64,000 nt of DNA from Daucus carota subsp. sativus. Lineage: Eukaryota; Streptophyta; Magnoliopsida; Apiales; Apiaceae. Both the position numbers and the translations under genes were made by a program. The notes beneath the pieces were generated by a model. That model was not told the DNA's origin, searched no databases, and saw nothing but the letters and a program-made list of their open reading frames with translations. Positions 38,999 to 51,885 of the stretch are shown piece after piece. The DNA is taken from contig NC_030385.2 of assembly GCF_001625215.2 (NCBI RefSeq), positions 41,503,598 to 41,567,597 of the forward strand. Direction: 5' to 3'. Positions within the stretch are counted from its first letter, which is position 1; the number at the start of each line of letters is the position of its first letter.

Positions 38999-41140
38999 TG
39001 TAATATCCCGTATTTTTAGAATAATATTAATAGATTAGTATTAATAAAAAAGGATTAAAATAGGATTATAAATTTGATTCTGTAGACTGGCCTTTAGGCA
39101 ATTGACCTGTGAGAGTGGGTAGACACGCGTTAGGATGGGTATCTATTCAAATTTATTTTATTTGCTTGTTTCGTTTTATCAAAGTTTTATGGAAAGATCA
39201 TCCGGGATGAGAGTCTACTTGAAAACGTAAGATTCAATTCATGTGAGATGTCCGCACTTATTCGATTTAGGTACGAGTTTTAGTTTCGTTAGATTCCGGG
39301 GACGGAATCCTTTTTAAGGGGGTATATATGTAATATACATAGTTTTGCTAATAATAAAAAAAAGGGAGAATTTTCAGTTATGTATCTTGTTTTTAAATGG
39401 GTATTGGTGAGTAGATTTTGAGAATTTGGGGACCAAATTCTTTTAAGGAGGGTAGAATGTAATATCCCGTATTTTTAGAATAATATTAATAGATTAGTAT
39501 TAATAAAAAAGGATTAAAATTGGATTATAAATAGGATTTAAAACTGAATTAGGATAGTGGACTTAGAATATGAATCAGACTTGTATTCAGATAAGGATAG
39601 GTCCAGAATTAGGGTTTCAAGACTCTATATATTGATTGTGTTCCCCCATTCTTTTGTATACACTTTTGAGAGCCATCCAACTTTCCCTTCGTTTTTATTA
39701 CGAAAATTCGCTGGGTTTTATCCTCACAAATCAGTTGTCTTGTAAAATTCGTAGTAAATTCAATTCTTATCGGAATTCGATGATTCTTGATGTTTCGGAA
39801 AGCTCTTTTAATTGTCTACAACTTTCGTTCATAATGTTTTCTCAGATTCGTTTTCGAACTGTTCTCAAAATTACCAAACATAATCAGACCCTGTTTATTC
39901 TTTGAGTTCTGAATCAGCGGACGTTTTATTTAATTCCCCATTCGTTATGTGTCCGTTTTTGATGAGTCATGCCTTTTCGGAAAGGTCTTTTTGTTCTCTA
40001 CGACTTTCGAGTTTTGAGGTTTTCCAGAAAATATCGTTTAGAGGGTCAAAACAGTCGATTATTGGTCTGGGCAGATTGGAATAATGGAGAAATTTGGAGT
40101 TTAAGATCAAGTCGGGGTTCAGGAGTTTAGATGGTCCCTTGTGAGGTTCGTTAGTGTTTGAGTTTGCTATTTTCGAGGTACGGATTTCTTCATTTTTTTC
40201 TCCTCATTTGTATTTTGATTACTCGTTATATTTATAATCACGAGTTAATTTTACAAAATTGTGACCTTGTACTCTACGTGTATTTTTCACACTCATTATT
40301 TTATTTCTTTTGTATTCTCTATTGTTGGAACTATTATCGCAAACTCATTTATAATTGTCTTGTTTTGTTTCGCATTTATTTGCGACATTGTTTTGTTCTG
40401 TTTTGTTAAATGAGTTTGGCAATATTTGAAACCTATGTGTTGGGCTCTTAAACCTATCTGTGTGGATAAATCACAGACAATGTTCACATGGAGTTCGGAG
40501 TGAAGGTGAACTAGGCACTTACTCGTATCAGTGCTGTGAGTATACGAGCACGTCTCTGGAGTATGAGATTGTGTATAGATCATGATCACTATTGTGTGTT
40601 TTCTTCTCGTGGATTACCGGAGAAGGATTCTCTTTTTTGTACTCTGCTTTGTGCTAGTACATATTTGTATAAGAGACTCTTATGGATACATACCTTACTT
40701 GATTCAGCCTTATATATGTTCTGCTTCGATTCAGTGCACTTATTATCGTTCAATTCTTTTCGGCACTGTTTCATTTTATTTTCAGTCTCGATTTAAAACG
40801 TAAGACACAATTCTTTCAGTTATTTTAAACTTAATTTTGTTTTAAAATTATATTCGTACTGGGCATCTGGCTCACTCTGTTTATTTCCTTTCCGCAGGAA
40901 TTCAGGGGTTAGCGGGACTTGAGATGAGTGCTACCCAAATTAGTTTGTTGGACTATTTAGTAAATTTCAGGACTTGGTTTAGTTGATTTTAAACTTTTAT
41001 TAGTATCACTGGGAGATTTCCGAATTACTTTTAAACATTGAGATTATTATTTTTCCTTCTCAGTTTTAGGTTAATATCATTCATGCTTAATTTTCGGTAA
41101 CTCATTGTTAAATAATAGCCTGAGAAATTGGGCTGTTACA
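38999..41140 (+). mobile_element. Deleted Ty3/gypsy-like LTR retroelement
   Basis: A 2142-bp insertion that is absent from the paralogous site near 1620. It has TG...CA ends and a 5-bp target duplication, catat (38994-38998 and 41141-41145). The opening ~80 bp (tgtaatatcccg...) recur at 39458, so a remnant of the 5' LTR is followed by a short internal piece and a full 3' LTR. The internal piece holds degraded pol 3' sequence (KVLWKDHP near 39179, then RFRGRNPF and stop near 39300, both resembling the end of plant chromovirus integrases) and a polypurine tract (aaggagggtagaa) directly before 39458. Nearly all of gag-pol and the primer-binding site are missing. Confidence 0.8.
39458..41140 (+). 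repeat. 3' LTR of the retroelement, ~1683 bp
   Basis: Begins tgtaatatcccg right after the polypurine tract and ends ggctgttaca, followed by the catat target duplication. Short ORFs inside it have no recognisable product. Confidence 0.8.
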
Positions 41141-42011
41141 CATATTCTTACAATTTTTTGTTATACTTGTACAAAAAGATGAAATAGTAAAAATTAGAAA
41201 ATATTGAGTGAAAAGATTTTTTCACTTCACGCAGTAACAAACATGGGTGACAGATATATGTGCAATTGTAAGTTAAAAATCAAAACGAGAATATTAGAAT
41301 CACTGAGCGTGAGGTGTCTAATGTTCTTGACAAAATGATTTTTAGAGTCGCATCTATTACGTCAGTTCTTTCTCCAACTCCGTCGTGAAAACAGGGTAAT
41401 GCGTCGTTTTTATGTTTAACACCAACGTATTTTAAGATTGTGATATACAACCGACGTTTAAAGTATACAATATGCGTCGCCTTTAGAAAATCCGACACCT
41501 AACACTATCTATAGTATTGGCCTTCTGTTTAACCGACGCTGTAGGTTATAGTTTATGCGTCACTTTGACTCAACTGCCGCTTTAGGTTGGACTTTATGTG
41601 TCGCCCTTTCTTTAACCAACACTATAGCATCAGTAATAATAAACAATGATTAATTTCTCTTTTTTAGTTTAAGATTTGTACCTTCTGAATTTTAATTTAA
41701 GAAATGTTTTCTTTCAGTTTAGAATTATTTTTTCTCTTAAGTAACTCAAGAGATTTTCTCTGTAAAAAAAAAACTCAAGTGATTTTCAAAAATTGAAATA
41801 ATATTTTTGTTCATTTATTTCATAATTATTTGTTTAATTAAGACATAAAAGTTGTGTTTCTTATCATTTTCCTAATTTAATCATATATTCACATATTATT
41901 AAAATATATTACTATTTGTTAATATCTTATTATATTGTTAATAATGTAGAAAAATATTAGTTAAAAAATAAAATAAAATATACTTCAAAATAAATATAGT
42001 TAAAAAAAATA

Positions 42012-42125
42012 TAATCAGGCTTGAGGCCGGCCAGTAATGAAACCATAGAAGCCAAGATTAACAAGTTTGCAGATGAAGCTGAGGTGTTACATGAGGATGC
42101 CACTGCTCAAAATTATAAAGTACTG
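42012..42125 (+). pseudogene. Relic of the coiled-coil final exon (second copy)
   Basis: Reads IIRLEA, then a one-base frame slip, then SNETIEAKINKFADEAEVLH and EDATAQNYKVL. It corresponds to residues about 1019-1055 of the complete proteins. It keeps the ~11 bp lost from the copy at 2071-2173. Confidence 0.8.
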
Positions 42126-44327
42126 CTTATTTGGGGGTCACAGCTGCCTGTAGAATCCTCGCAATCAATTTTTAAACACTATCAATAACATAAAATCAAT
42201 ATAGTATCAGCAATTTTTATTTTTTTATGAATTTTACAAGCATAAAAAGGATAAAAGGAGTTTGTTTCTTCAACTTGTTTGAAAATCTCGGTATCTGATT
42301 TTTCGAAGAGAAGCCCATAATAATATTCCTTTTTAATCAAGAACATTCAACATATATAGCACGTCTAAAGAAGCCATGTAGTGAAGAATCAACAAATATG
42401 AGCTTAGCAGCGACAATTAAAAAAAAAATAGCAGAGTTTTGACTGTCCTAGAGAGATGTTTTACTACCTGGTCCCGGAAGATGTAGTGAATTAGGAATTC
42501 TTAAAGCTCAATTATATTTTATCTGAACCAAATTTTACCAGACTACTGGCTTTCATGTTAAAACTCTGAAACCTCAATTCAACAATAAAGAAATTTTCTC
42601 AATATTGTTTTTTTTTATCCCAAAAATCACAATAAATAAACTTGGTCGGTTCATCCACTCTCTCATGATGTGTTCCCTGAAAAACTAATCGCGGCTTCCT
42701 CTCTCGACATGACAGGGGTCGGTATTCATATGCAATTCAAATCTTGAAACCTCTTATCATCTGGGGTCCTAGTTAGTTGCATGACTCTCATTTCTTTTAA
42801 GACTTTCATTTTAATGCTCTAACATTAGGGCGACAATTTCACTAGTGTTCACTTCATGAAATAGAATGAGAGGAGAATGGAATAAAAAATTATACACAAG
42901 TTTTAATTGAGAGAAAAGCAACATTGGACATCCGAAGCACACATGTAGTACAACGTTTGCATGTTTGAGAACAACACTTGTACACTCTTCTGCTAGGCTA
43001 TACTAGCTAAGTCTTCCTCATTCCTGCATTGTTTTATGGACCCAATGGGAAGAGGATTGGAATATTATCTAAATATGTTGAAATACTTGCAAAAAATTTC
43101 AAAACCAAAGAAAATCTTATTAACTATCATACACCTATGCAAAAAAATAACCAATTAATTAATATAATATCATTATCTACCACAAAAGCATGATATAATT
43201 TTTTTGATCCCTTGTTTCTAAAATAAATTCTCCATATGCCCTAGACGAGCTATTATATATTCTCAAATCTAGGAAAGTTAAATCAAGCTAGTCATGAATT
43301 CCATGTATTATATTTATATTTATTCTTGTCAGTATACTGCAGGAGTCATTACTACAGTAATGCATATTTTACCAACTCATACCTGCTCCTGATAATAAGC
43401 TTGTTACCAAAAGGTTAAGCTCGAAGGAGTATGACTACAATTACAAAACTAGCTAGTTAACTATAGAACATAATTTAACTGACATTACGCCAAGGAGTTG
43501 TAGTTTTTGGCTGATTTGCATCTTTTCGATAAAATTGTACATATCATCGATCAATATAATAAAGTAGATTTTGCAGTTAAATTGTTAACACATAAAGAAA
43601 TCAGGTATGATAAGATGACCTTCCAAAAAATAAGATGGTCATAGTCTTCTCCCTTGCTATGATGGGTGTCCTTTGTCTCTCTGAATTTAATCTTTAAGAA
43701 TTAAAGAATAAATAAAAACCTTTTTTTAATAGAATAGCCAAAGAGATAGGGTAATATCCATGCACTTGACATCTAATATTATTGTGCAAAATGCTAGAGA
43801 CTACACTGTTCTCAAAACAATTTCATTAAATTAATTGTTCATGTATATATATCAACAGCACCCATTAAATCTTACATTTTACTATCACATCATAATTTAT
43901 TATTTACTTGCCACAATAGTATATATGGAGAATGTAGAGTCTGAGAGATGTAATCATAAAATATACTTTTCATTCTAGTGCAGTCAATATAGGAGTTATA
44001 GATATAACAGTTGTTCACTAACGATAACATTTGTTGCTGACAATATAATATAAAAAAGTCTTTTAAGTATGCTAATAGCACACAATATATAATAACTGAT
44101 TATTAATTAAAATGAATAATTTTATTGGTGAAGATTTTTATATATCATTATAAACCGGCAATGTAGGGGCTTAGTGACAAATATAACACCTGTAATCATG
44201 AGCGACAACTTTTAATCATAACTAGTGTGGTTAGTATTGGACCCAATGACATATAATAATCGTGAATAGTGTTCCATGTATTTTTGACCATAGTACCCAT
44301 AAAGGTCCTAGGGACAGGCATGAAAGT

Positions 44328-45545
44328 TAACAACTAATTTTTAATTAAGTGGAACATATTTATCGGTGAAGATTTTTCTTCATGCAGAGTCATTATTATT
44401 AATGAGATGAGAGTACATAAATATATGCCACCCACCTAAAAAGTGGCTTTCACACTAGCAATTGTGAATATAAATTTATTATAGAGACCATCAATGTAGG
44501 GGCCTAGTGACAAATATAACGGCTGTAATCATGAGCAATACCTTAGTCATATTGTGGTTAGTATAGGGGCCTATTGACAGCTATAATTGTGAATAGTATC
44601 TGGTTTATTTTTTTACCGTAATGCCCATAAAACTACCTAGAGACAGGTGTAATCATAAAAATTGTACAAACACGTGTTTGTTGTCAATATAATATAAAAT
44701 CTAGCGGGCCTTGCCTGGATAATGGAGAAACAAACACATGAGTTAATTGAGTATATAGCAATCACACCCATTAAAATCTTCCATTCTACTATCACATCAT
44801 CATCTTATTATTTATTTTTCATAATAGTAAGGTGAATGTGTAGGGCGTGAGAAATGTCATCATAAAGTTTACTTTTAATCATAGTGCGTTCATTGTACGT
44901 AGGACCCCACAAATATAACAGTAAAAATTGTATCATTAACGTTTGTTGTTGCAAATATAACATAAAGAGTTTTTCTAGTGTGTGCCCATATATAACACAA
45001 GCTAACAACTAATTTTTAATTAAGTGGAACATATTTATTGGTGAAGATTTTTCTTTATATAGGGTCATTATCATTAATGAGATGGGAGTACATAAAAATA
45101 TGCCACCTACCCAAAAAGTGGCGTTCACACTAGCAATTGTGAATATAAATTTATTATAGACGGTCAATTTATGGGCCTACTGTCTACTGATAAATATAAC
45201 GGCTGTAATCTTATTATTTATTTTTCACAATCGTAACGTGAATGTAGGACGTGAGAAATGTCATCATAAAGTTTAATTTTCATCATAGGGCCCACAGACA
45301 GTTGTATTCAATAACGTTTGTTGTTGCAGATTTATACATTACAAATGGGCACGACTTTTTATGTTAAAGGACATCATGTCTTGACTACAAAAACTCACCT
45401 TTGATCATCATTTTATTCACAAGTTGAACAAAACCAAAAAACCAAGAAAGAAGAAGAAGAAAACGGAGAAGAAGAAAAAGAAGGAAGGAAGGATCGAATA
45501 TATCAAACATCAAAACAAAGTAAGCTAGTTGGGTCGAGGTGCAGA
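44328..45545 (+). repeat. Upstream repeat region of gene copy 4, with deletion
   Basis: Corresponds to about 4767-5988; the 435 bp equivalent to 4332-4767 are missing, joined at a gtt shared by both sides. One decoy start (44722) remains and the other is gone. Purine-rich leader present. Confidence 0.8.
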
Positions 45546-48233
45546 ATGGAGAGAAAAACACAAGAGTTAGTTGCTTCGAGGAGTAGAATAGAGAGGTCTA
45601 GAAAAAGAAAACAACTATATCAACTTGATGGTTCTGATTCATCTGATTCATCTACCAGCAAAGATGCTTATAAGCCTAGACGTCGTAAAATTGTAAGTTT
45701 TTTTTTCAAACTTATAATCACGAACGAAACCCCCCAATTCTGATATATCTATGAACCAAAAGACTTTTTTTTAACATGATTCAAAATTATTTCTGTGAAT
45801 TTTGTGATTCAACTTTGACTTAATTAATTGATGATAGATCTAAAGAAAATACACAATTAATTGATTATTTATTTAATATCTCGTGTACAGGAGAAAAATA
45901 GGAGTGGCGGTGAACAGAAGTACTGCCATCAGTGCAAAAGAAATGATGGGCATGTTGTGACCTGCAACAGATGTGAGAGGAAACGATATTGTACTTCGTG
46001 TATTTCAAAAAAGTATGTTTATCTGTTTTTCTTTTTTATTGATAGAAAAATAATTAGAGTGATCTAGCGTTTGATGATTAATTAATTTATGAGAAAAGGT
46101 AGTAATTTTATATAATAGCAATGACATATAAATTATATATTTCAATTATTAAAATTATATGTATATCAATTATATGGATTTTTTTATCCAACCACTTACC
46201 TATTAATATGTTTTATCTCAATTACAATATCTATATGAGTTTGTATCCGGTTATGAGTATAGGAAGTTTTTGAAGTTGGCTCAACAAATTAATATTTGTT
46301 AGAATTTAAGATTTAAGAACGTATATTCAACCATTGTACATTGGTACTGTGTAAACACTAAACAAAACAAAATTTGAGTGTTGAAGTGGAAAGTAATAAT
46401 TTTTGTGGTCTTTCCACATTGATGGGTTGCTTGCATTTAATATCTGGTTTTTGCTTCTTCGTTTATAAACAGCTATCCCCAGATGAATGAGGAGGATTTT
46501 CTTATGGAATGTCCTTTCTGCCGAGACATTTGCAATTGCAAGAGTTGTTTGCGCTTGGAATTGCCCGAAAAGGTTTGTTTCTTTGACATTTTAACTTCAA
46601 TCATCAATGAATTCATCAAGGTATTCATGAGGCTTATCATGGCTATATAACCTATATACTATTTTCGATGTTTTTTCCAGAACGAAACAAGGATGAGCGA
46701 AGGAGACAAAAAGAATTACGCAAAGTATCTCCTGCGACGGCTTCTTCCATATGTGAAACAAATTAACGAAGAGCAAAGTTTGGAAAAAGAGATGGAGGCA
46801 CAAATTCGAGGTACACTACAACAAACTGGGCTATTTACGACGTAAACTGATATATGGTTATATTACTTAATATATATAAGTATCTGTTGACTGCGTTTCT
46901 TTTGCTCGATTCTTTTTCATTACTCTCGTTTCCTGTAGTTAAATCTATTAATTTCAGTTTACTATATATTAAGATAGAATGTATTAATTAAATGGTTGCT
47001 CCAGTTTGATTAGGGCAGGTTTTCCATTTCTAGTCATTTTAACTTGTATTGTATTATTTTCCCCAGGGTTGCCATTTTCTGAGGTCAAAGTGCAGCAAGC
47101 AGACTGCTATGTTAATGAGCGTCTAAATTGGTAAGATTTTGAATATTCTCCTCCCTGCTGTTAACTGCATGCCTTCTGCAGTTGTGCTTAATTAGTAAAG
47201 CAATGTTCTATGCAGCAACTGGTGCGAAACTTCGATTGCTGACTACCACCGGAGCTGCACAAAATGTCCGTATGATCTATGCATCTCCTGTTGCCGGGAC
47301 TTGCGTGCTGGCTCTTTGCAAGCAGGTCATCCGGGAAGCATGAATCAATATAAGAACCCGGGGGTGGGGTACTTACATGGTGAAACATGTAAACCAGCTC
47401 GAAGCAATAGAACTGTGGGCACATCGACTGCAACAAAGGACGGTGGTTCCCGCGGGAAGGCAAAATTACCTGAATGGAGGCCTAACAAGGATGGCAGCAT
47501 CTCTTGTCCACCGGAGAGTTTGGGTGGGTGTGGAAAAGGTATTCTGAGGCTGAACCAGGTCTTGCGAGACGGTTGGCTTTCAAACGTGATATTGAAAGCT
47601 GAAGAATTATGCCAACAGTATAATCTGGATGGCATGCCAGATCCCACACACGGGTGCTCCTGTTGTAATTTGGCAGCTGGTGATGACACGGCCACAGAGA
47701 AAATACGGAAAGCTATAGACATTCAAGCCGGAGATCACAAGCATTTTCAGGCGCACTGGTCAAAAGGCGAACCGGTGATTGTGACTGGGGGACTTGACAG
47801 AACATATGGTCTAAGCTGGGAACCGATGGTGATGTCTCGAGCAATGCATGATAAGTCCCGTACCGGTGTGACTGTCTTGAATTGTTTGAACTGGTGCAAG
47901 GTAAGTTTGTTTCTTGCTTTTATAGTATATACAGTTTTTTCTGTCTTGTTTCACAAAAAAACATTTACATTTATAGTGTATTATGAATAACCTAGAAAAC
48001 AAGGAGTCTTCACCCACCTGCGGCACTGCGTACTCGATTCTTGACGATTTTTGGGTGCTCGGGGATTGCTGAAGATTCTTTTTAATAATTAATTGTGTGA
48101 TTTAGTTGAATACTCTACACTTATACTACCTTGTCATGTGATAATTGTGGTCTTAAATAATTATATTGTAAACTGTTATGGATATTGAACTTATTTATTT
48201 AATTATTCGGTATTAATATAAATATAACTCTTG

Positions 48234-48297
<64 letters not shown>

Positions 48298-51200
48298 TTA
48301 ATATATACTTTTAATATATTAATATTTGTTGAATCCCCTCGTACCCGAATCCCCATTTGAAATTTACTGAATTCTCATATCCATGTACCACGTACTGCCA
48401 TACCCGCACGTGTTCTCATGCTTTATAGTGTATAACTGAATCCACCGTTTTCCAAGTGCATATATAGTACTAGCAAATAAAGGGTATATATGAGTACTTG
48501 TTTAACAGAAGCTAGCAATTAAATGTGTAGCTCTAATAATTATGAAATCCAGTTACTAATCATTTAACTAAGTTAATTAATATTAAATGTTATCTGTCTT
48601 GCAGGAGGAATATAGCCTAAGTTTGTTCTTTAAAGGCTATACAGAGGGTAGACTTGACTTGGCTGGCTGGCCCCAAATGCTAAAGTTAAATGATTGGCCT
48701 GAATCTGGTTCGTTTGAGGATCGTCTCCCACGTCATAACGTGGAGTTCTTAAGCGCTTTGCCGTTCAAGGAGTACACACATCCACAGAGCGGCTACTTGA
48801 ACCTTGCTGTCAAGTTACCGGAGGGCCATCTGAAGCCAGACACAGGTCCCAAACTATATACCGCTTATGGCTTTTCCCAGCAACTCGGACGTGGTGATTC
48901 CGTCTCCAAACTCAGCTATCATGACTCTGACGCAGTATGATCTCCTTTATAATTACAATTAGTTCTGTTCAGTGATTACCTATAAAATTAAATATAATTG
49001 AGCTAGAAGTTTTCTGTGTAAAGTAGAGTACGTAAACCACATTATTCAAATTGAATAACTCTTACCATTATTATGTCTTCTGTCGAAGGTATACGTGCTA
49101 ACTCATGTCAAAGAGATGACATTCACTCCTTCTGAGCTTGCTAAGATGGAACAGCTGAAGGAGAAGCACCGTGTTCAGGACGAGAGAGAAATATATGCAG
49201 AGGGTGACATGGGAAATGGACCGGAGCCGCAGCTGGAATCCAATGATCCAGAAGAGCTGCAAAACCCAAAGAGCGGTGCCCTCTGGGACATTTACCGCAG
49301 AGAAGATGCTTTCAAATTGAAAGAATATCTGAGAAGGCATTTTAAAGAGTTCAGACATACATATTGCTTGCCGTTAAAGCAGGTACCCTTATAACTACTA
49401 CTTGATGATAATTTCTTGTCGATCAGAATAGATGGATATAATGATTTTATTTTGCCAGGTTGTTGATCCCATATATGATGGGGTATTTTACCTCAACGCC
49501 GAGCATCAAAGAAGACTTAAAGAGGAATATGGCAAGTTTTCATATATAGAATTTACATAGACATTTTCTTATTATTTGATATGAAATTGCCTGGAATAAT
49601 AATTTTTTCTATTTCTAGGAATTGAACCATGGAGGGTGGTTCAAAATTTAGGAGATGCAATTTTCATTCCTGCCGGCTGTCCTTTTCAAGTTAGAAACTT
49701 GAAGGTGAGATTTCAACAAAAGCTCTTAATTTACAAGTCAATCACCGTAATGTTTTTGATTTCTTGTTAAAATTAAAATATCTTCTGTTGTTCATAGCAA
49801 TTTATTTTATCATGATAAGAATTTCTGACATTTCATGGTGTCCTCCTTGATTAAAAATTATTTAAATATTTATTTTTGTTCATAACAATATATTTTATCA
49901 TGATATGGATACTGCTTACTAATTAATATTTCTGCATATTTCATTAGTCATGTATACAGGTTTCGACCGGTTTTGTGTCACCTGAAAGCATACATGAGTG
50001 CCTCCGTTTTACCGAGGAAATTCGTGTCCTTCCCCGAGAGCACGTGGCCAAGGAGGACAAATTAGGGGTAGGTTATTAATTTTTCTTTTTTACTACATAT
50101 GATATTGTCAAAATTTATCTGCTCAAATCATATTCACTTACCATTGTTTTTATTTTAAATTTTACTTTCATGGCATCCGATTTAATTTCTTTTAGTACTT
50201 ATATTCATTTATAACTGTTTTTATTCTAAATTTGTCTTTCATGACGTTGGATTTGAATTTCTTTTTGCTTCATGCAGGTAAAAAAATTAATTATTCATGC
50301 AATAAGACAAGTATCGAACGACTTGGAAGAGGTTACCAAGTAAGATAAGCTTGTATATTGATTTTTTTATGAAATACTACACATTATACAATTTAATCAT
50401 AAAATATCTTGACTTTCTCCTTTGATCTAAAAATGTGCTCTTATAAAACTACTTCGCCAGTTACATCTCATCTAAACTGTTATATTTGACTCACAGAACG
50501 GAGACAGTGACTGATAGCTTGGATGTCAGTTCTGATTCTTCAGTACAGGGTGGATACATGGGTTCAGACCTAGCAAATTTGGAGATCGAAAGCTATTACC
50601 AAGAACCCAACCCAACTTTAGTACAAGGTGACTTCCAAGAAGAGGCTAATATATCTCAGGTAATCTAGGTCAATTTTTTTTTTAGCATTCACTTTTTGTT
50701 ATGGCAATAAATTGTAGTTTTACTTGCTCCGCGCTTCTCCTAGATCATGTTTCTTTACTTTTTAATGCAGGAGGTTTCTGACATCTTAACCCAACGCATG
50801 AAATCTGTTACCTCGGATAATTCTCCACGTCAAGTTCCCAGGTCAATCCCTGCCGCGATGGTTGAGTTCTTCAATGAGTTGGAGGCACAAATCCAGAAAG
50901 AAAATGTGGATGTGTTAATGGTACTTCCTCCCCAAATACATCTGGATGAAGAGATCATCCAGGAGTATGAGAAGAGTTTGAAGAAACACATGTCAGGACG
51001 CCTGCTTGACCTTGCCGATGATTCAAATTTGCAAGACTTCAATAGAGTCTTGCACTTTTTGCTTGCCTCTAGGAGGATCCCCTCACATTTGCAGCAGGGA
51101 TTCTTAGCTCTTCGCAGGGATCTGCCAGACTTAACGAGTAGAGCATACGAGCTTCACAAGGAAGTGAACCGGGGCATGGTTATGCCTCTGGCAAGGTCTA

Positions 51201-51670
51201 AAGAGCGAGAGGAACTGAAGAGCATGTTGGGAAAATATCGCCAGATCGAAGAAAATATGATGAAATTAGAAAAAGAGAAAGATACCACCATGCTCAGTAT
51301 ATCTAGGCTTCAAATGAGAAATGAACAACTCAACGAGGAAGTCACGAATCTTAGGACAGCTGCTGAGAATGATGTTGGGGACCGGAGCAAATTGTGTAAC
51401 GATGAGGCATGGAAGCTGGAGGAGAAGATAGATCACAACTCAGCTGAGATAGTCAGACTCCAGGCCACTAATGAAGCCATAGGCGCCAAACTTGTCAAAT
51501 TCTCAGATGAAGCAAAGAGGTTACACAAAGATGCCCATGCCCAACATTACAAAGTACTAAATCTTGAGGCTATGGCAGCGGCATATGAGAGAAACGTGGA
51601 GAATACTATGGATAAGTTGGTTATCATGGAGCAAAATTGGAAACAACAGGTCCAAGCACTAGACTATTGA
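45546..51670 (+). CDS. JmjC (KDM3/JMJ25-type) protein with coiled-coil C-terminus, copy 4
   Basis: Exons: 45546-45692, 45891-46012, 46473-46572, 46681-46810, 47067-47130, 47216-47900, 48605-48934, 49089-49382, 49459-49531, 49619-49704, 49948-50067, 50278-50339, 50497-50659, 50771-51670; 1091 aa with all frames open. Domains and Fe(II)-site substitutions are as in copy 1 (S520, H522, F671). Exon 2 carries H70 and the tattgtact spelling of copy 1. From intron 4 onward it carries copy-3 markers (cagttta at 46956, GCSCCN, VVDP, P877S, ggcgggactg in the 3' flank), so it is a mosaic. The (AT)n in intron 6 is the longest of the four. The exon 9 donor is GC. Confidence 0.85.
48236..48294. repeat. (AT)n microsatellite in intron 6 of copy 4
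   Basis: About 59 bp of alternating AT, the longest allele of this site among the four gene copies. Confidence 0.9.
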
Positions 51671-51885
51671 GTACCGTGCAACAAGCATAATGTATACTTG
51701 TAACTTTTTCTTCTAAAATGGCGGGACTGTGAAAGGGCTGCCATCCTCAAACAAAGCTTCCTGTATCTTGAATAACAGCTTCCAAAATAAATGTTTTAAA
51801 TTAATTTATCTCAATTTTTATGTTGTATAGCTAGTTATTCATATGTCAAGATTAAATTTATATCATATGTTTTCTAACTTATGTT

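Larger units (their letters stand above)
38433..44327. repeat. Far-upstream segmental duplication, second copy
   Basis: Matches 1045-4330, beginning at cagtactcaatgtagtttattg. It contains the inserted retroelement (38999-41140) and a 410-bp stretch (41589-42001) missing from the first copy. At 44327 the match skips to the equivalent of 4767. Confidence 0.85.

Noticed and set aside
39557..40803. Overlapping short ORFs (60-97 codons) at 39.5-40.8 kb
   Set aside because: They sit inside a long terminal repeat, on both strands, with no recognisable product.
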